Notes: generated from the sequence alone by a model not told the origin. DNA of 64,000 nucleotides from Rhodohalobacter sp. SW132 (GCF_003390325.1 NZ_QUOK01000001.1:496001-560000), one strand, 5' to 3'. Positions 26,797 to 35,669 are shown, counted from the stretch's first letter. A program made the numbers and translations.

Positions 26797-27557
26797 TATG
26801 GTCTCTGTATTGGAATTCCTTCGGGTAAATCGATTACAAGTGGTGGAAGTTTACCATTTACATGGAGCTGCTGGACCAGAAAGGTAGCCCTGGAACGGCC
26901 ATCTGCACTATAAATGGTGATTTTTCTTGGCAATTGAAAGCCATTAATCTCGGCATATCCTTCGTATTCGATCGTGCGATACGGCACCGGGGGATCCGAC
27001 CTGGAACGATCCACGCGGCGAATCAACCCGGTTGATTTTTCAAGTTCAATTGCTGCCTGGTTATCCAGCAGAACAATCAACGTGCTGCCGCTGTCAAATA
27101 TTTGATTAATTTCGCTTTCCGTGATACGAAAATTAAACAAGTCGAGCATATTCAGCGAAGCGATGGAACCCACACTGCTGAGTGTACTTTGCTCAGGTGA
27201 AACTTTTTGGGCAATATTATCCACTTTGTTATAGATCAAGAGTGAATCGGAATCGATGAGAATTTGTCCACCCTCAATTCCAATACTGGTTCGTATCGTG
27301 AGCAGGCTTCGATCCCGGTCTGATTGGAAATCTACCGAAACCCGTTCGCTGTTTCCCGGTTCACTTACCAGGGCCCGCCCGTGACCGGTCATGGTATGGA
27401 GCTCCTCACTGTAATCCGGAATCAGCCGGATTAATGAATCCGGCGTGATTGCTGCCGGTTCCATTCCTTCAAAATCTGCCACTGTTTGCTGGGTTCCGCA
27501 GCTGATAATCATTATGGCGGAGAGTATTAGTAAAACAAGCGGCTTCAAAAATTTCAC
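26796..27557 (-). CDS. DUF4292-like lipoprotein
   Basis: Lipoprotein of 253 residues (signal and lipobox IISC, Cys20). The mature part is beta-rich and contains segments expected of LolA/LolB-like sheets (GHGRALVSEPGNSERVSVDF, SLLIYNKVDNIAQKVSP), consistent with the DUF4292 family of Bacteroidota. A role in lipoprotein or outer-membrane handling is plausible but unproven. It overlaps the upstream TPR gene by 4 bp and the downstream EnvC-like gene by 1 bp, so the three are almost certainly made together. Confidence 0.8.
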   Translation of the reverse strand: MKFLKPLVLLILSAIMIISCGTQQTVADFEGMEPAAITPDSLIRLIPDYSEELHTMTGHGRALVSEPGNSERVSVDFQSDRDRSLLTIRTSIGIEGGQILIDSDSLLIYNKVDNIAQKVSPEQSTLSSVGSIASLNMLDLFNFRITESEINQIFDSGSTLIVLLDNQAAIELEKSTGLIRRVDRSRSDPPVPYRTIEYEGYAEINGFQLPRKITIYSADGRSRATFLVQQLHVNGKLPPLVIDLPEGIPIQRP

Positions 27558-29260
27558 GACTGCGCAGATTGAATTCGTTCATTCAGATACTCTCTATCGG
27601 AGTCTTGATCCAGCGCTTTGTTCCAGTATTTAATCGCATTTTCGTTTTCGTTCAGCGCTTTATAGACATCGCCCATATGTTCATACACTTCCGCACTGGC
27701 GTCGCCCGTTTCAAGTGATCGTCTGATATACTCTTTGGCCTGCTCATACTCACCAAGTTTATAATAAATCCATCCCACGGTATCGAGGTATGCGGCATTT
27801 TCCGGTTCGTAGGAGATTGCTTTTTCAGCAAGTTCTTTTGCGTAATCGAGCCGTTCCTCCCGCACCGACATAAAATATGCGTAGTTGTTCATGGCATTGT
27901 GGTTGTTCGAATCCAGTCTCAGCGCCTGCTCATACGCGTCCCGGGCATCCTCCCAGCGGTCCAGATCCTGGAGTACATCCCCGAGCGTGCCGTTTATAAC
28001 CGATCTGAAATTCCGGTTTGATGGCGCATAGCTCGCCTGTTCGAGCCATATTTCAGCCTCTTCCGGACGGTTATTCAGCATATAGGAAGCACCGGTAAAA
28101 AACTGAATGAACGCATCATCCGGGGCATGATGGTCTGCAGAATCGGCCAGTTCAATCACATCATCATACCTTTCCATTGAAAAAAGAACCTGTATTCTCT
28201 GGCGCCATGCTTCCGGCTGTTCGGGCATCACACGGTTTGCCTGCTCCAGCTTTTCAAGAGCGGCCTCAAGATTGTTCTGCTCAAGGAAAAATTCTGCTGC
28301 GATAATCTGCGCCGGCCCATAATCCGGTTCATTCTCGCTAAATGCCATCAGCACATCGGCCGTCTGTTCCGCGAGAGAGGATTCAGCCGGGTTTCGCTGA
28401 TGCTGAATATAAATAAACCGAACCAGTTCCTGTTTTTGTGAAGGATAGATCAGCGGGTCTTCGAGCATGGTTACAAACACCTTACCAAGTTCCTCCCACT
28501 CGGATTGATTGACATATATTTCAGCCAACAGCAGCAGAGTTTGAGGATCGCGGGAATTTCTCTGTCTGGCATCATCCAGAACCTCCACAGCCATTTCTGT
28601 TTCGCCAAGTTCCATATAATACTGACTGATTGTACGGAGTGTGGTCAGATTTCCTGGATCAATTTCACGCATCTGTTCCAGCTCTACCAATGCTGAATCG
28701 CGCATCTGCAGTGCGTTGAAATTTCTGAATTTTCGAAGATGCAGGTTGAAATCAGAACCGCGCCGTTCCATAATCCGGTTGTAAATACGGTTTGCCTTCA
28801 GAAGTTCGCCATAATCCACATACACTTCAGCCAGCTGAAACAGCAGATCCGCATCATCGGGATGGTACTCCAGGGCATTGGTAAAGGCGTTAATTGTCGC
28901 CTCATTTCTTCCGGCACGATTGTAAATCTCGGCAAGTTTCAGGTGGTACCATTTATTTTCGGGATCCAGATCTACAGCATTTTTCCCGTAATACGCTGCG
29001 TTTGTAAGATCGCCGGTAACCAGGTAAACATCCGCAAGAGCAAAATTAACGCCCGGTTCTTCGGGCATTTTCATGTGCGCGTAGGTGAGCATATCGAGTG
29101 CCTGCTCGTACTCCTCCTCCTCAAAATGGGTTATCCCATCAATAAACGCCCGAGTGGCCGAAGCCTGATCTTCCGTCATATCTGATCTCTCTTGCGCAAG
29201 CAGAGTGTTGACCGGGAAAAGCATCAGGCAGAGCAGTATAAGCTTTAAAAAACATTTCAT
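27554..29260 (-). CDS. Exported TPR-repeat protein
   Basis: Protein of 568 residues with a signal peptide (LKLILLCLMLFPVNTLLAQ), followed by tandem tetratricopeptide repeats through to the C-terminus. Examples are AYYGKNAVDLDPENKWYHLK, RDAYEQALRLDSNNHNAMNN and AIKYWNKALDQDSDREYLNE. TPR arrays are protein-binding scaffolds. Its overlap with the DUF4292-like and EnvC-like genes points to a periplasmic or outer-membrane assembly role, but the client is unknown. It heads this three-gene unit. Confidence 0.9.
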   Translation of the reverse strand: MKCFLKLILLCLMLFPVNTLLAQERSDMTEDQASATRAFIDGITHFEEEEYEQALDMLTYAHMKMPEEPGVNFALADVYLVTGDLTNAAYYGKNAVDLDPENKWYHLKLAEIYNRAGRNEATINAFTNALEYHPDDADLLFQLAEVYVDYGELLKANRIYNRIMERRGSDFNLHLRKFRNFNALQMRDSALVELEQMREIDPGNLTTLRTISQYYMELGETEMAVEVLDDARQRNSRDPQTLLLLAEIYVNQSEWEELGKVFVTMLEDPLIYPSQKQELVRFIYIQHQRNPAESSLAEQTADVLMAFSENEPDYGPAQIIAAEFFLEQNNLEAALEKLEQANRVMPEQPEAWRQRIQVLFSMERYDDVIELADSADHHAPDDAFIQFFTGASYMLNNRPEEAEIWLEQASYAPSNRNFRSVINGTLGDVLQDLDRWEDARDAYEQALRLDSNNHNAMNNYAYFMSVREERLDYAKELAEKAISYEPENAAYLDTVGWIYYKLGEYEQAKEYIRRSLETGDASAEVYEHMGDVYKALNENENAIKYWNKALDQDSDREYLNERIQSAQS

Positions 29261-29336
29261 GCTGAAGAATTTTTATCTGTAATAACGTAATATACGATCT
29301 TTATGATACGATAGAGAGTTATTATCTGATCCAATT

Positions 29337-30077
29337 TTAAGATATCGCTTTTCTGAAAGCGTTTAACTTGCGAAATGAAGGAAGCATCCTGGAGCCGTAC
29401 CAGCTAAACCATTCGCCATCCACCAAAAGCACACGGGCTCCCGGGTACACCTTTTCTATCTCTTTCTGATGTTTTTCTTTAAACGGATACGGCTCGCTGC
29501 TGAGCAGAATCCAATCCGGGTTTTTCTCCGACAGCTCATTCAAAGATGTTTTCGGATAGCGTGAATCCATTCCGTAGACATTTTCAAGATTCCAGAGATT
29601 CAGAACCGAATGAATGTAGGTATCATGGCCGATTGTCATCCACGGGTCACGCCAAATGAAATACGCTACACGCTGAACGGGTTCATCAGGGATCTGCTCC
29701 ATCTCATCGCGAATTTTTTCAATTAAAAGAGCTGCTTTCTCTTCTCTGTCTGTGCATTTTCCGATTTCATACATCACAAGCAGGGCGTCTTCCACAGAAC
29801 CGATATCTGTAAGCAAAATATCGCAACTCTCTTCCAGTATCTCGATATCTTCTTTCCGGTTTTCTTCACGGCTCGCAATGATAAGATCCGGTGCAATCTC
29901 CAGAATTTTTTCCAGGTTAGGATTTTTAGTCCCGCCAACTATTGGAACTTTGGAAACTTTTTGTTCAGGATGAATGCAAAAGCGTGTTCTGCCGCGTATC
30001 TGATCATCCAGATCCAGATCAAACAGAAGCTCTGTAAGTGACGGCACAAGACTTACAATCGTCAAAGAGTCAGACAT
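29337..30077 (-). CDS. BtuF-like cobalamin/metal substrate-binding protein without signal peptide
   Basis: Protein of 246 residues with the helical-backbone periplasmic-binding fold: IVSLVPSLTELLFDLDLDD at the start, RTRFCIHPE, VPIVGGTKNPNLEKI, then APDLIIASREENR. These resemble BtuF and related vitamin B12-binding proteins. It starts MSDSLTIVSLVPS, with no signal peptide or lipobox and no room upstream for one, so as annotated it would be cytoplasmic. No permease or ATPase is adjacent. It could be a cytoplasmic cobalamin-binding homologue; ligand identity is an inference. Confidence 0.83.
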   Translation of the reverse strand: MSDSLTIVSLVPSLTELLFDLDLDDQIRGRTRFCIHPEQKVSKVPIVGGTKNPNLEKILEIAPDLIIASREENRKEDIEILEESCDILLTDIGSVEDALLVMYEIGKCTDREEKAALLIEKIRDEMEQIPDEPVQRVAYFIWRDPWMTIGHDTYIHSVLNLWNLENVYGMDSRYPKTSLNELSEKNPDWILLSSEPYPFKEKHQKEIEKVYPGARVLLVDGEWFSWYGSRMLPSFRKLNAFRKAIS

Positions 30078-30095
30078 CGTTTTGTCCTTTCATAA

Positions 30096-30653
30096 TCAAT
30101 ATTTATACCCTTTTTTTTCTTCCCCGGTAAACTCAACATCCAGTGCAAGTACCATCCGGTTGACGAAATTAAAGTATGCAATCACCTGCACGGCATCTAA
30201 AACGGCCCGGTCATCAAAATGGTGCTGCTTCAACTCTGCCACATTCTTTGTAAAGCCTGAACCCGGTTTTACTGTTAATTTTTCAGCCAATTTACACAGC
30301 AGCAGATCTTTTTCAGATAATTCAGCCTCCCGAAAATCATTTTTCAGGGCTGATATTCGCTTTTCATCTTTCCAGTACGCCATTAGCGCCTGCTCATGAT
30401 GTTCAATACAATATTGACACTCGTTAGCCAGAGATACCACAACAGCCATCATTTCCCGCTGATACCGTTTCAGCGGAGATTTACCAAACATCACGGTAAG
30501 ATAGAACTCCATGTGAGTCAACAGAGCATCCGGGTTGAGGCTTTGAATTTTATGGACTTCAGCCAGTTTCCCCCGATCACTCACAACCTGGTCGTACACT
30601 TCCCGCAGGCGCCCTTCCGATTTTTCGTACGAAATCGTTTCAATATTTGGCAT
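30096..30653 (-). CDS. AhpD-like peroxidase-related protein (carboxymuconolactone decarboxylase family)
   Basis: All-alpha protein of 185 residues in the CMD/AhpD family. The signature CxxC with a nearby histidine is present in ECQYCIEHHEQAL (residues about 86-98), the proton-relay and disulfide motif of alkylhydroperoxidases. The N-terminal MPNIETISYEKSEG and the length match the uncharacterised peroxidase-related subfamily. It may help detoxify peroxides using thiols. It lies 18 bp upstream of the BtuF-like gene, so the pair is probably one unit. Confidence 0.87.
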   Translation of the reverse strand: MPNIETISYEKSEGRLREVYDQVVSDRGKLAEVHKIQSLNPDALLTHMEFYLTVMFGKSPLKRYQREMMAVVVSLANECQYCIEHHEQALMAYWKDEKRISALKNDFREAELSEKDLLLCKLAEKLTVKPGSGFTKNVAELKQHHFDDRAVLDAVQVIAYFNFVNRMVLALDVEFTGEEKKGYKY

Positions 30654-30716
30654 CCGTTTTATTTTTTAAGACCTGAATTCTATTTAAAACTATAATCTTA
30701 TTAATCGAAATCAGGT

Positions 30717-30954
30717 TTAACCCGGATTATTCACCAAGAAATTATGTCGAGAGCAAGGCGTAGGGGAAAAAGCGACGGAAGAGTACTTGACGTACTCTGA
30801 GTACGCTTTATTTCCATACAACGAAGTTCTCGGTAGAATTTCGCCGCAAAACCTGTAGCTCAAATTTAGGCTCCTATCCATTTTATATATATGCAATATT
30901 TTTTTTAGTGCTTTACATTGATTCACACTTATCTGTGTGAATAATTCGGGTTAA
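30717..30954. mobile_element. MITE-like element with 18-bp terminal inverted repeats
   Basis: A 238-bp segment bounded by TTAACCCGGATTATTCAC (30717-30734) and GTGAATAATTCGGGTTAA (30937-30954), which are inverted copies with one mismatch in 18. It is non-coding in practice: the one frame across it (69 codons, leftward) ends exactly in the terminal repeat and has no recognisable product. Inside are the palindromic GAGTACTTGACGTACTC and a further GAGTAC. Terminal TA or TTAA is duplicated at both edges, as expected for a non-autonomous DNA transposon of the Tc1/IS630 kind; that assignment is inference. No transposase lies in the window. Confidence 0.75.
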
Positions 30955-30972
30955 GGGTTTATCGGCATAAGC

Positions 30973-31833
30973 TCAGAATTTTTTCAGGAAACGGCGGCAA
31001 TCTAATGTGTAATGTCCGTCAAACAGGTTCACATGAACAAGCAGCGGGTAGAGATTATACACCTGGATTCTGTCTTTAAAATCAGCCTCAATCTCAGTTA
31101 TGGAACCATATCCATCATAAAAAGCGGGATCAAAACCGCCGAACATTTTTGTAAATGCAAGATCCATTTCCGGGTGTCCGTAATAGACCGCCGGATCAAT
31201 CAAAACTACCCTTCCATCCTCATCGAACAGGTAATTTCCACCCCAGAGATCGCCATGCAGAAGGGACGGTTCTGTTGGCGGGATGATCGCATCCAGTCTT
31301 TTAAGCAGCCCAAACCAGTTTTTCTGGATGGAAGGCTCCATTTTCCCGGAATCAACGGCCCGCTTGAGCTGTGGGCCAATTCTCTCATCTGCAAAAAAAG
31401 TAAGCCACTTCGCATGGTGCTTGTTAGACTGTGGCAGGCTCCCGATGTAGTTATCCGAATTCAGCCCAAAACGTTCTGCTTTGGTTTGATGCAGCCTTGC
31501 AAGTTGTTCTCCAAATTGAAAAGCATCCCCGGTACTGCCGGGATTGATCCACTCCATCAACAAAAAGCCCGGGCGGTCGCCGTGTGGAGCTGCTGATTGG
31601 ATAACTTCCGGAACACGAAGTTCGGTTGATCCCGCTTTCAATAACTCCAGCCCTTCCGCCTCTTTCAGGAAAAAGTCATCCGGCGCGTTTGCATTCCACT
31701 TCAAAAATAATGTGCTGCTGCCACAATGCAGTTTCAGCGCATGATTTATACTTCCGCCAGAAACAGATTCCGCACTGTCCACGCTGATGTCACAGGATTC
31801 AATAATTCTGGTACGAATTGTTTCGGGGAGCAT
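30973..31833 (-). CDS. Fructosamine/ketosamine-3-kinase family protein
   Basis: Kinase of 286 residues with the protein-kinase-like fold, phosphorylating ketoamine adducts on glycated proteins so that they fall off. Marks are the N-lobe SVSGGSINHALKL, FLKWNA (ATP lysine), the catalytic loop LLHGDLWGGNYLF with HGD and Asn, and the metal site VVLIDPAVYYGHPEMDLAFT. The length is that of bacterial FN3K homologues, many of which prefer ribulosamines and erythrulosamines. The low-Mr phosphatase gene lies 80 bp upstream on the same strand, a functional pairing discussed separately. Confidence 0.93.
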   Translation of the reverse strand: MLPETIRTRIIESCDISVDSAESVSGGSINHALKLHCGSSTLFLKWNANAPDDFFLKEAEGLELLKAGSTELRVPEVIQSAAPHGDRPGFLLMEWINPGSTGDAFQFGEQLARLHQTKAERFGLNSDNYIGSLPQSNKHHAKWLTFFADERIGPQLKRAVDSGKMEPSIQKNWFGLLKRLDAIIPPTEPSLLHGDLWGGNYLFDEDGRVVLIDPAVYYGHPEMDLAFTKMFGGFDPAFYDGYGSITEIEADFKDRIQVYNLYPLLVHVNLFDGHYTLDCRRFLKKF

Positions 31834-31913
31834 CGTATAAATATCAGGTTTTGTGAAGTATATTTTAAACAGCGTTTCTCAACTAATATAGATTGATAAG
31901 ACTTAGAATTTCA

Positions 31914-32420
31914 TCACTTAATCTGATTTTCCAATTCATCGAGCAAAGCCTCACAACTTCTGTAGACAATATCAAACACATTTCTGAAACCATCCATGCC
32001 GCCATAATACGGATCAGGTACATCGCCGTTTTCAGGCTGAGGATCATAATCACGCATTTTTATGATTTTATCACTGTAGCTTCCGTTATCATCGAGACTT
32101 ACAATATTTTGATAATTTTCGCTGTCCATTGCCACCACGATGTCAAACTCATCCAGATCTTCCGCTTCAAATCTCCGGGCCCGGGATTTAAGCTCTACTC
32201 CGTTTTTTTCAGCGATCTGGCGGCTTTTACTGTTTGCTCTTTCTCCGATGTGGAAAGCTGACGTCCCAGCAGAATCGACATAAAAATACGGTTGCAGGCC
32301 CTTTTCGTTCACAAGGTGCTGAAATATTCCTTCAGCGGTAGGGCTTCTGCAGATATTGCCAAGACAGACAAAACAGATTTTGAATGGATTCTCTTTTGAA
32401 ATGGTGTTTTTCGGGTTCAT
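31914..32420 (-). CDS. Low-molecular-weight protein-tyrosine-phosphatase family protein
   Basis: Protein of 168 residues with the P-loop CLGNICRS (Cys19, Arg25: CX5R) near the N-terminus and the general-acid motif DPYYGG near residue 137. Together these define active LMW-PTPs. It begins with about 12 residues before the fold. Members remove phosphate from tyrosine, and some act on sugar-amine phosphates on proteins. Its position next to a fructosamine kinase suggests the second role here. Polysaccharide export control is the usual alternative, but no Wzc-like kinase is nearby. Confidence 0.94.
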   Translation of the reverse strand: MNPKNTISKENPFKICFVCLGNICRSPTAEGIFQHLVNEKGLQPYFYVDSAGTSAFHIGERANSKSRQIAEKNGVELKSRARRFEAEDLDEFDIVVAMDSENYQNIVSLDDNGSYSDKIIKMRDYDPQPENGDVPDPYYGGMDGFRNVFDIVYRSCEALLDELENQIK

Positions 32421-32748
32421 TTAGCTGCTGATTTAAGACAAATTTTCCGATATTATGATCGGCTAAAGATTCATTGAAATAAACGGATTTTCAAGAGAGT
32501 GTCGGTGATTATCCAAGAAACTCCCTTCTTTTATGAAACATAGACAATCCATCGGCAGTTACAGTTCGTATATCTAATTGTCCCCCAATTATTATGGGGA
32601 TTACACGTAATAATAATTGAATACAGGATCCGTAAAAAAGCACTCAATGATTTAATATATCTGAATGTACAGCCGATAATACAGGTTACCGAATGTAGCG
32701 CCGCCAATAATAAATATTTTTTAATATTAATATTTTTTAATATTATTG
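32421..32748. other. Divergent intergenic region
   Basis: About 330 bp of AT-rich sequence between the divergent phosphatase and response-regulator genes, expected to hold both promoters. It contains CCCCAATTATTATGGGG near 32583 and a very AT-rich TTAATATTAATATTTTTTAA run just before the regulator. No gene seen. Confidence 0.5.
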
Positions 32749-33195
32749 ATGACAAACAAATCAACAGAAGACATGAACAGCGACAAAAAAGGGAACATAT
32801 TCATAGTAGAGGACGACATGCTGCTTTCACTCGTGGAAGAACGTCTGCTCATCAAGCTTGGATATAACGTTATTGGCAAGGCAGTTTCGGGAGAAGAAGC
32901 CGTAAACAAGATTAAATCTGCTAAACCCGATGTGGTTTTGATGGATATTTCGCTCAACGGCAGTATGGATGGTATTGAGACTATGACAGAAGTACGGAAT
33001 TTTTCATCCGTACCCGTTATCTACTTATCGGGGAATTCTGACCAGCTGAATCTCGAGCGAGCGAAAAAAACCAGTTATGTGGATTATCTTGTGAAGCCGG
33101 TCACTGAACAGGATCTTGTAGATCCGCTGAAACAGGCAATGAACTCTATTAAAGGCGGGCGACGCCCCAGCCGGTCGATCAATCACGCAGGATAA
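32749..33195 (+). CDS. Single-domain response regulator (receiver only)
   Basis: CheY-like receiver of 148 residues with a short polar N-terminal tail. Acidic pocket IVEDDM, phospho-acceptor Asp in DVVLMDISL, the Ser in IYLSGNSD (Thr/Ser switch) and the conserved lysine in YLVKPV are all in place, so it should be phosphorylatable. No output domain follows; the basic tail (GGRRPSRSINHAG) is short. The cognate kinase is not adjacent. An in-frame TTG at 32746 is a less likely start. Its last 17 bp overlap the 3' end of the convergent oxidoreductase gene. Confidence 0.92.
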   Translation: MTNKSTEDMNSDKKGNIFIVEDDMLLSLVEERLLIKLGYNVIGKAVSGEEAVNKIKSAKPDVVLMDISLNGSMDGIETMTEVRNFSSVPVIYLSGNSDQLNLERAKKTSYVDYLVKPVTEQDLVDPLKQAMNSIKGGRRPSRSINHAG

Positions 33196-34192
33196 GAACG
33201 ACCCTGCCGGACTGATTTCCATTTAGAATCTTTTCGATTTCTGCAGGCAGCTCCTCTATCCTGCAAATTTTGCTAAGATTATGCAGCAGAGCTTTATCCG
33301 GTTTCCAGCTGCCGGAAAGTCTGTCCCAGATCCGTACCCGGTCTTTCATCAGGCAAATTCCCGAATCCACCCCCATCAACGCCACACCGCGCAGAATAAA
33401 CGGGTAGATACTCGTATTCAGCTCTCCGCCCAGAATATTTCCGCAGCAGGCAACGGTTCCATTATGTGCCGTCTGGCGAATAATCGCATCGAGCATCTCT
33501 CCGCCTACGGTATCTATCGCGCCGGCCCAACGGGCAGAAAGCATCGGAGAATTGCCAACACCGGTAATCTCTTCACGCCCTAAAACCCTATCAGCGCCGA
33601 GCATTTTCAGAAATGGATGCTTCTCTTTTTTACCGGTCACCGCAATGACACTGTACCCGAGATGTGATAAAATTGCTACGGCCAGTGAGCCCACTCCGCC
33701 AGTCGCGCCGGTTACTAAAATTTTACCGCTGTCCGGCTGGAGATTCTGATCTGCCAATTTCTCTACTCCATAGGCAGCTGTAAAGCCGGCGGTACCAAGA
33801 ATCATACTCTCCTTGAGTGTCAAACCTTCAGATAGAGGCACAATCCAATCTCCCGGAACAGAAATGTACTCCCCAAATCCACCCGGTGTATTTTGTCCGA
33901 GATCGTAACTCGTTACAATCACTTTATCTCCCTCAGAAAAGCGGGAGTCCTTGCTCCACTTCACCACTCCTGCCGCATCAATGCCGGGAGTGTGCGGGTA
34001 CGCTTTTGTAACACCAGGGTTTCCGCTTGCAGAGAGTGCGTCTTTGTAATTCAGCGATGAGTAGTGAACATTTACAAGAACATCATGAGCCGGCAGATTT
34101 TGTGTATTCAGCTCTTGTACAGATAGTTTCATTTCACCGTTCTCCGGCTTATCTGCGACAAGCGCCCTGTATGCTATATCCGGCCTCTTCAT
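33179..34192 (-). CDS. YhdH/AcuI-family acryloyl-CoA reductase / quinone oxidoreductase
   Basis: Medium-chain dehydrogenase of about 337 residues. The N-terminal GroES-like domain shows SSLNYKDALSASGNPG and HTPGIDAAGVV; the nucleotide fold shows VTGATGGVGSLAVAIL. The absence of zinc-binding cysteines and the pattern point to the YhdH/AcuI type, which reduces acryloyl-CoA with NADPH. It starts 4 bp after the aldehyde dehydrogenase stop, so they are co-transcribed. The true substrate in this host may be a different enoyl compound. An in-frame TTG one codon upstream is an alternative start. Confidence 0.88.
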   Translation of the reverse strand: MKRPDIAYRALVADKPENGEMKLSVQELNTQNLPAHDVLVNVHYSSLNYKDALSASGNPGVTKAYPHTPGIDAAGVVKWSKDSRFSEGDKVIVTSYDLGQNTPGGFGEYISVPGDWIVPLSEGLTLKESMILGTAGFTAAYGVEKLADQNLQPDSGKILVTGATGGVGSLAVAILSHLGYSVIAVTGKKEKHPFLKMLGADRVLGREEITGVGNSPMLSARWAGAIDTVGGEMLDAIIRQTAHNGTVACCGNILGGELNTSIYPFILRGVALMGVDSGICLMKDRVRIWDRLSGSWKPDKALLHNLSKICRIEELPAEIEKILNGNQSGRVVLILRD

Positions 34193-34196
34193 CAAC

Positions 34197-35567
34197 CTAC
34201 CTCAACAGAAGTTTTCTCAGCAGAAAAAGTTTTTTGCCGTATGGCGGATACCGAAACGAGGGATCCGGCCACACATTTCTTCTCATTACAGCCTGTGGCC
34301 GGGTGAAGCACTCAAAGCTGTACTCTCCATGATACTGCCCCATTCCGCTGCTTCCCGCACCCCCAAAGGGAAGATTGGGATTGGCGATATGCATCACAAC
34401 ATCATTGACACACGCCCCGCCATGAGGCACGCTGGCAATCACACGCTCCACAAACTCATCGTCTTCAGAAAAAATGTAGAGAGCGAGCGGTGTCGGCATC
34501 TGGCGAAGCTGAACTCCGGGTGTTTTCTGATCGCCATATCCAATAATGGGCAGTACCGGACCAAAAATCTCTTCTTTCATTATCGGGTGGCCCCAGTCCA
34601 CATCTCCAACAATTGTGGGTGCAATAAACCGTTCGGCTGCATTGAATTCCCCTCCATGCAAAACGGTCGTATCCGTCATCAGATTGGTGATCCGCTCAAA
34701 ATTCTGCTGATTGATAATCCGTCCGTAATCGTCTGATTTTTCAGGGTTTTTACCGTAATATTTTTTGACCGCTTTTTTAAGCTGATCGATCAGTTCAAGT
34801 TTCGCTTCGTAATGGACGAGTACAAAATCGGGAGCGATGCAGGTTTGGCCCGCATTCATAAATTTGCCCCATGCAATTCGCCGGGCTGCCGTTTTGATAT
34901 CGGCATCTTTATGCACCACAGCCGGACTTTTACCACCCAATTCCAGCGTAACCGGAGTTAGTTTTTGCGCCGCCTTTTCCATCACAATTTTTCCAACGCG
35001 TGTGCTTCCGGTAAAAAATATTTTATCAAACGGCTGATCGAGCAGCTCCTGGTTCACATTCACCCCGCCTTCAACTACGGTGATGTAATTCGGATCAAAC
35101 GTTTTGCTGATCAGTTTCCGAAGCAACGCTGACGTTGCCGGTGCAAGCTCCGACGGCTTCAGCACAGCGCAATTTCCGCCGGATATCGCTCCGACAAGAG
35201 GCGTAAGCAGCAGGCCAATCGGGTAATTCCATGCGCCGATGATCAGTGTAACGCCATACGGCACCCGTTTCACCTCATTTTTTGACGGCATCGAAAGAAG
35301 ATTTGCCCGTACCTTTTTCGATTTCGTCCAGCCATACACCTTCTTCAGATGAAAATCGATCTCCTCGATCACCATTAAAATTTCCGCACTCACCACTTCC
35401 ATAGCAGGCTTGTGCAGATCTTTTTGAACGGCGGAACATAGCTCTTTTTCATTCTCCAGAAGCATATCCCGTAATTTCTGCAGATTCTCCTTCCGTGCGG
35501 TTACACTAAGGTGAGATCCCTTTTCAAAAAATGCGCGCTGTACCTGAACCAGTCTGTCGGTTTGCAT
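34197..35567 (-). CDS. NAD(P)-dependent aldehyde dehydrogenase (ALDH3-like)
   Basis: Protein of 456 residues, the short ALDH3-type length. Seen are IIGAWNYPIGLLLTPLVGAI, GSTRVGKIVMEKAA, LELGGKSPAVV (general-base glutamate) and NAGQTCIAPDFVLV with the catalytic cysteine, then KEEIFGPVLPII. A hydrophobic C-terminal tail (RYPPYGKKLFLLRKLLLR) suggests membrane association, as in fatty-aldehyde dehydrogenases. It lies immediately upstream of the AcuI-like gene, so both may act on reactive aldehydes or lipid-derived carbonyls. Confidence 0.95.
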   Translation of the reverse strand: MQTDRLVQVQRAFFEKGSHLSVTARKENLQKLRDMLLENEKELCSAVQKDLHKPAMEVVSAEILMVIEEIDFHLKKVYGWTKSKKVRANLLSMPSKNEVKRVPYGVTLIIGAWNYPIGLLLTPLVGAISGGNCAVLKPSELAPATSALLRKLISKTFDPNYITVVEGGVNVNQELLDQPFDKIFFTGSTRVGKIVMEKAAQKLTPVTLELGGKSPAVVHKDADIKTAARRIAWGKFMNAGQTCIAPDFVLVHYEAKLELIDQLKKAVKKYYGKNPEKSDDYGRIINQQNFERITNLMTDTTVLHGGEFNAAERFIAPTIVGDVDWGHPIMKEEIFGPVLPIIGYGDQKTPGVQLRQMPTPLALYIFSEDDEFVERVIASVPHGGACVNDVVMHIANPNLPFGGAGSSGMGQYHGEYSFECFTRPQAVMRRNVWPDPSFRYPPYGKKLFLLRKLLLR

Positions 35568-35669
35568 AATCTTTCTCAGTCTGACGGTTATTGGATTAAT
35601 TACATCTTATACAACGAATAGCAAAATCTGCCTCCGTCCGGGTTCCATTTTTTATGATTTAAATAATAA

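Noticed and set aside
30717-30926. 69-codon leftward frame ending in ...LVNNPG
   Set aside because: It begins inside the MITE-like element and its stop region is the terminal repeat itself. This is the kind of spurious protein that repeat elements generate.
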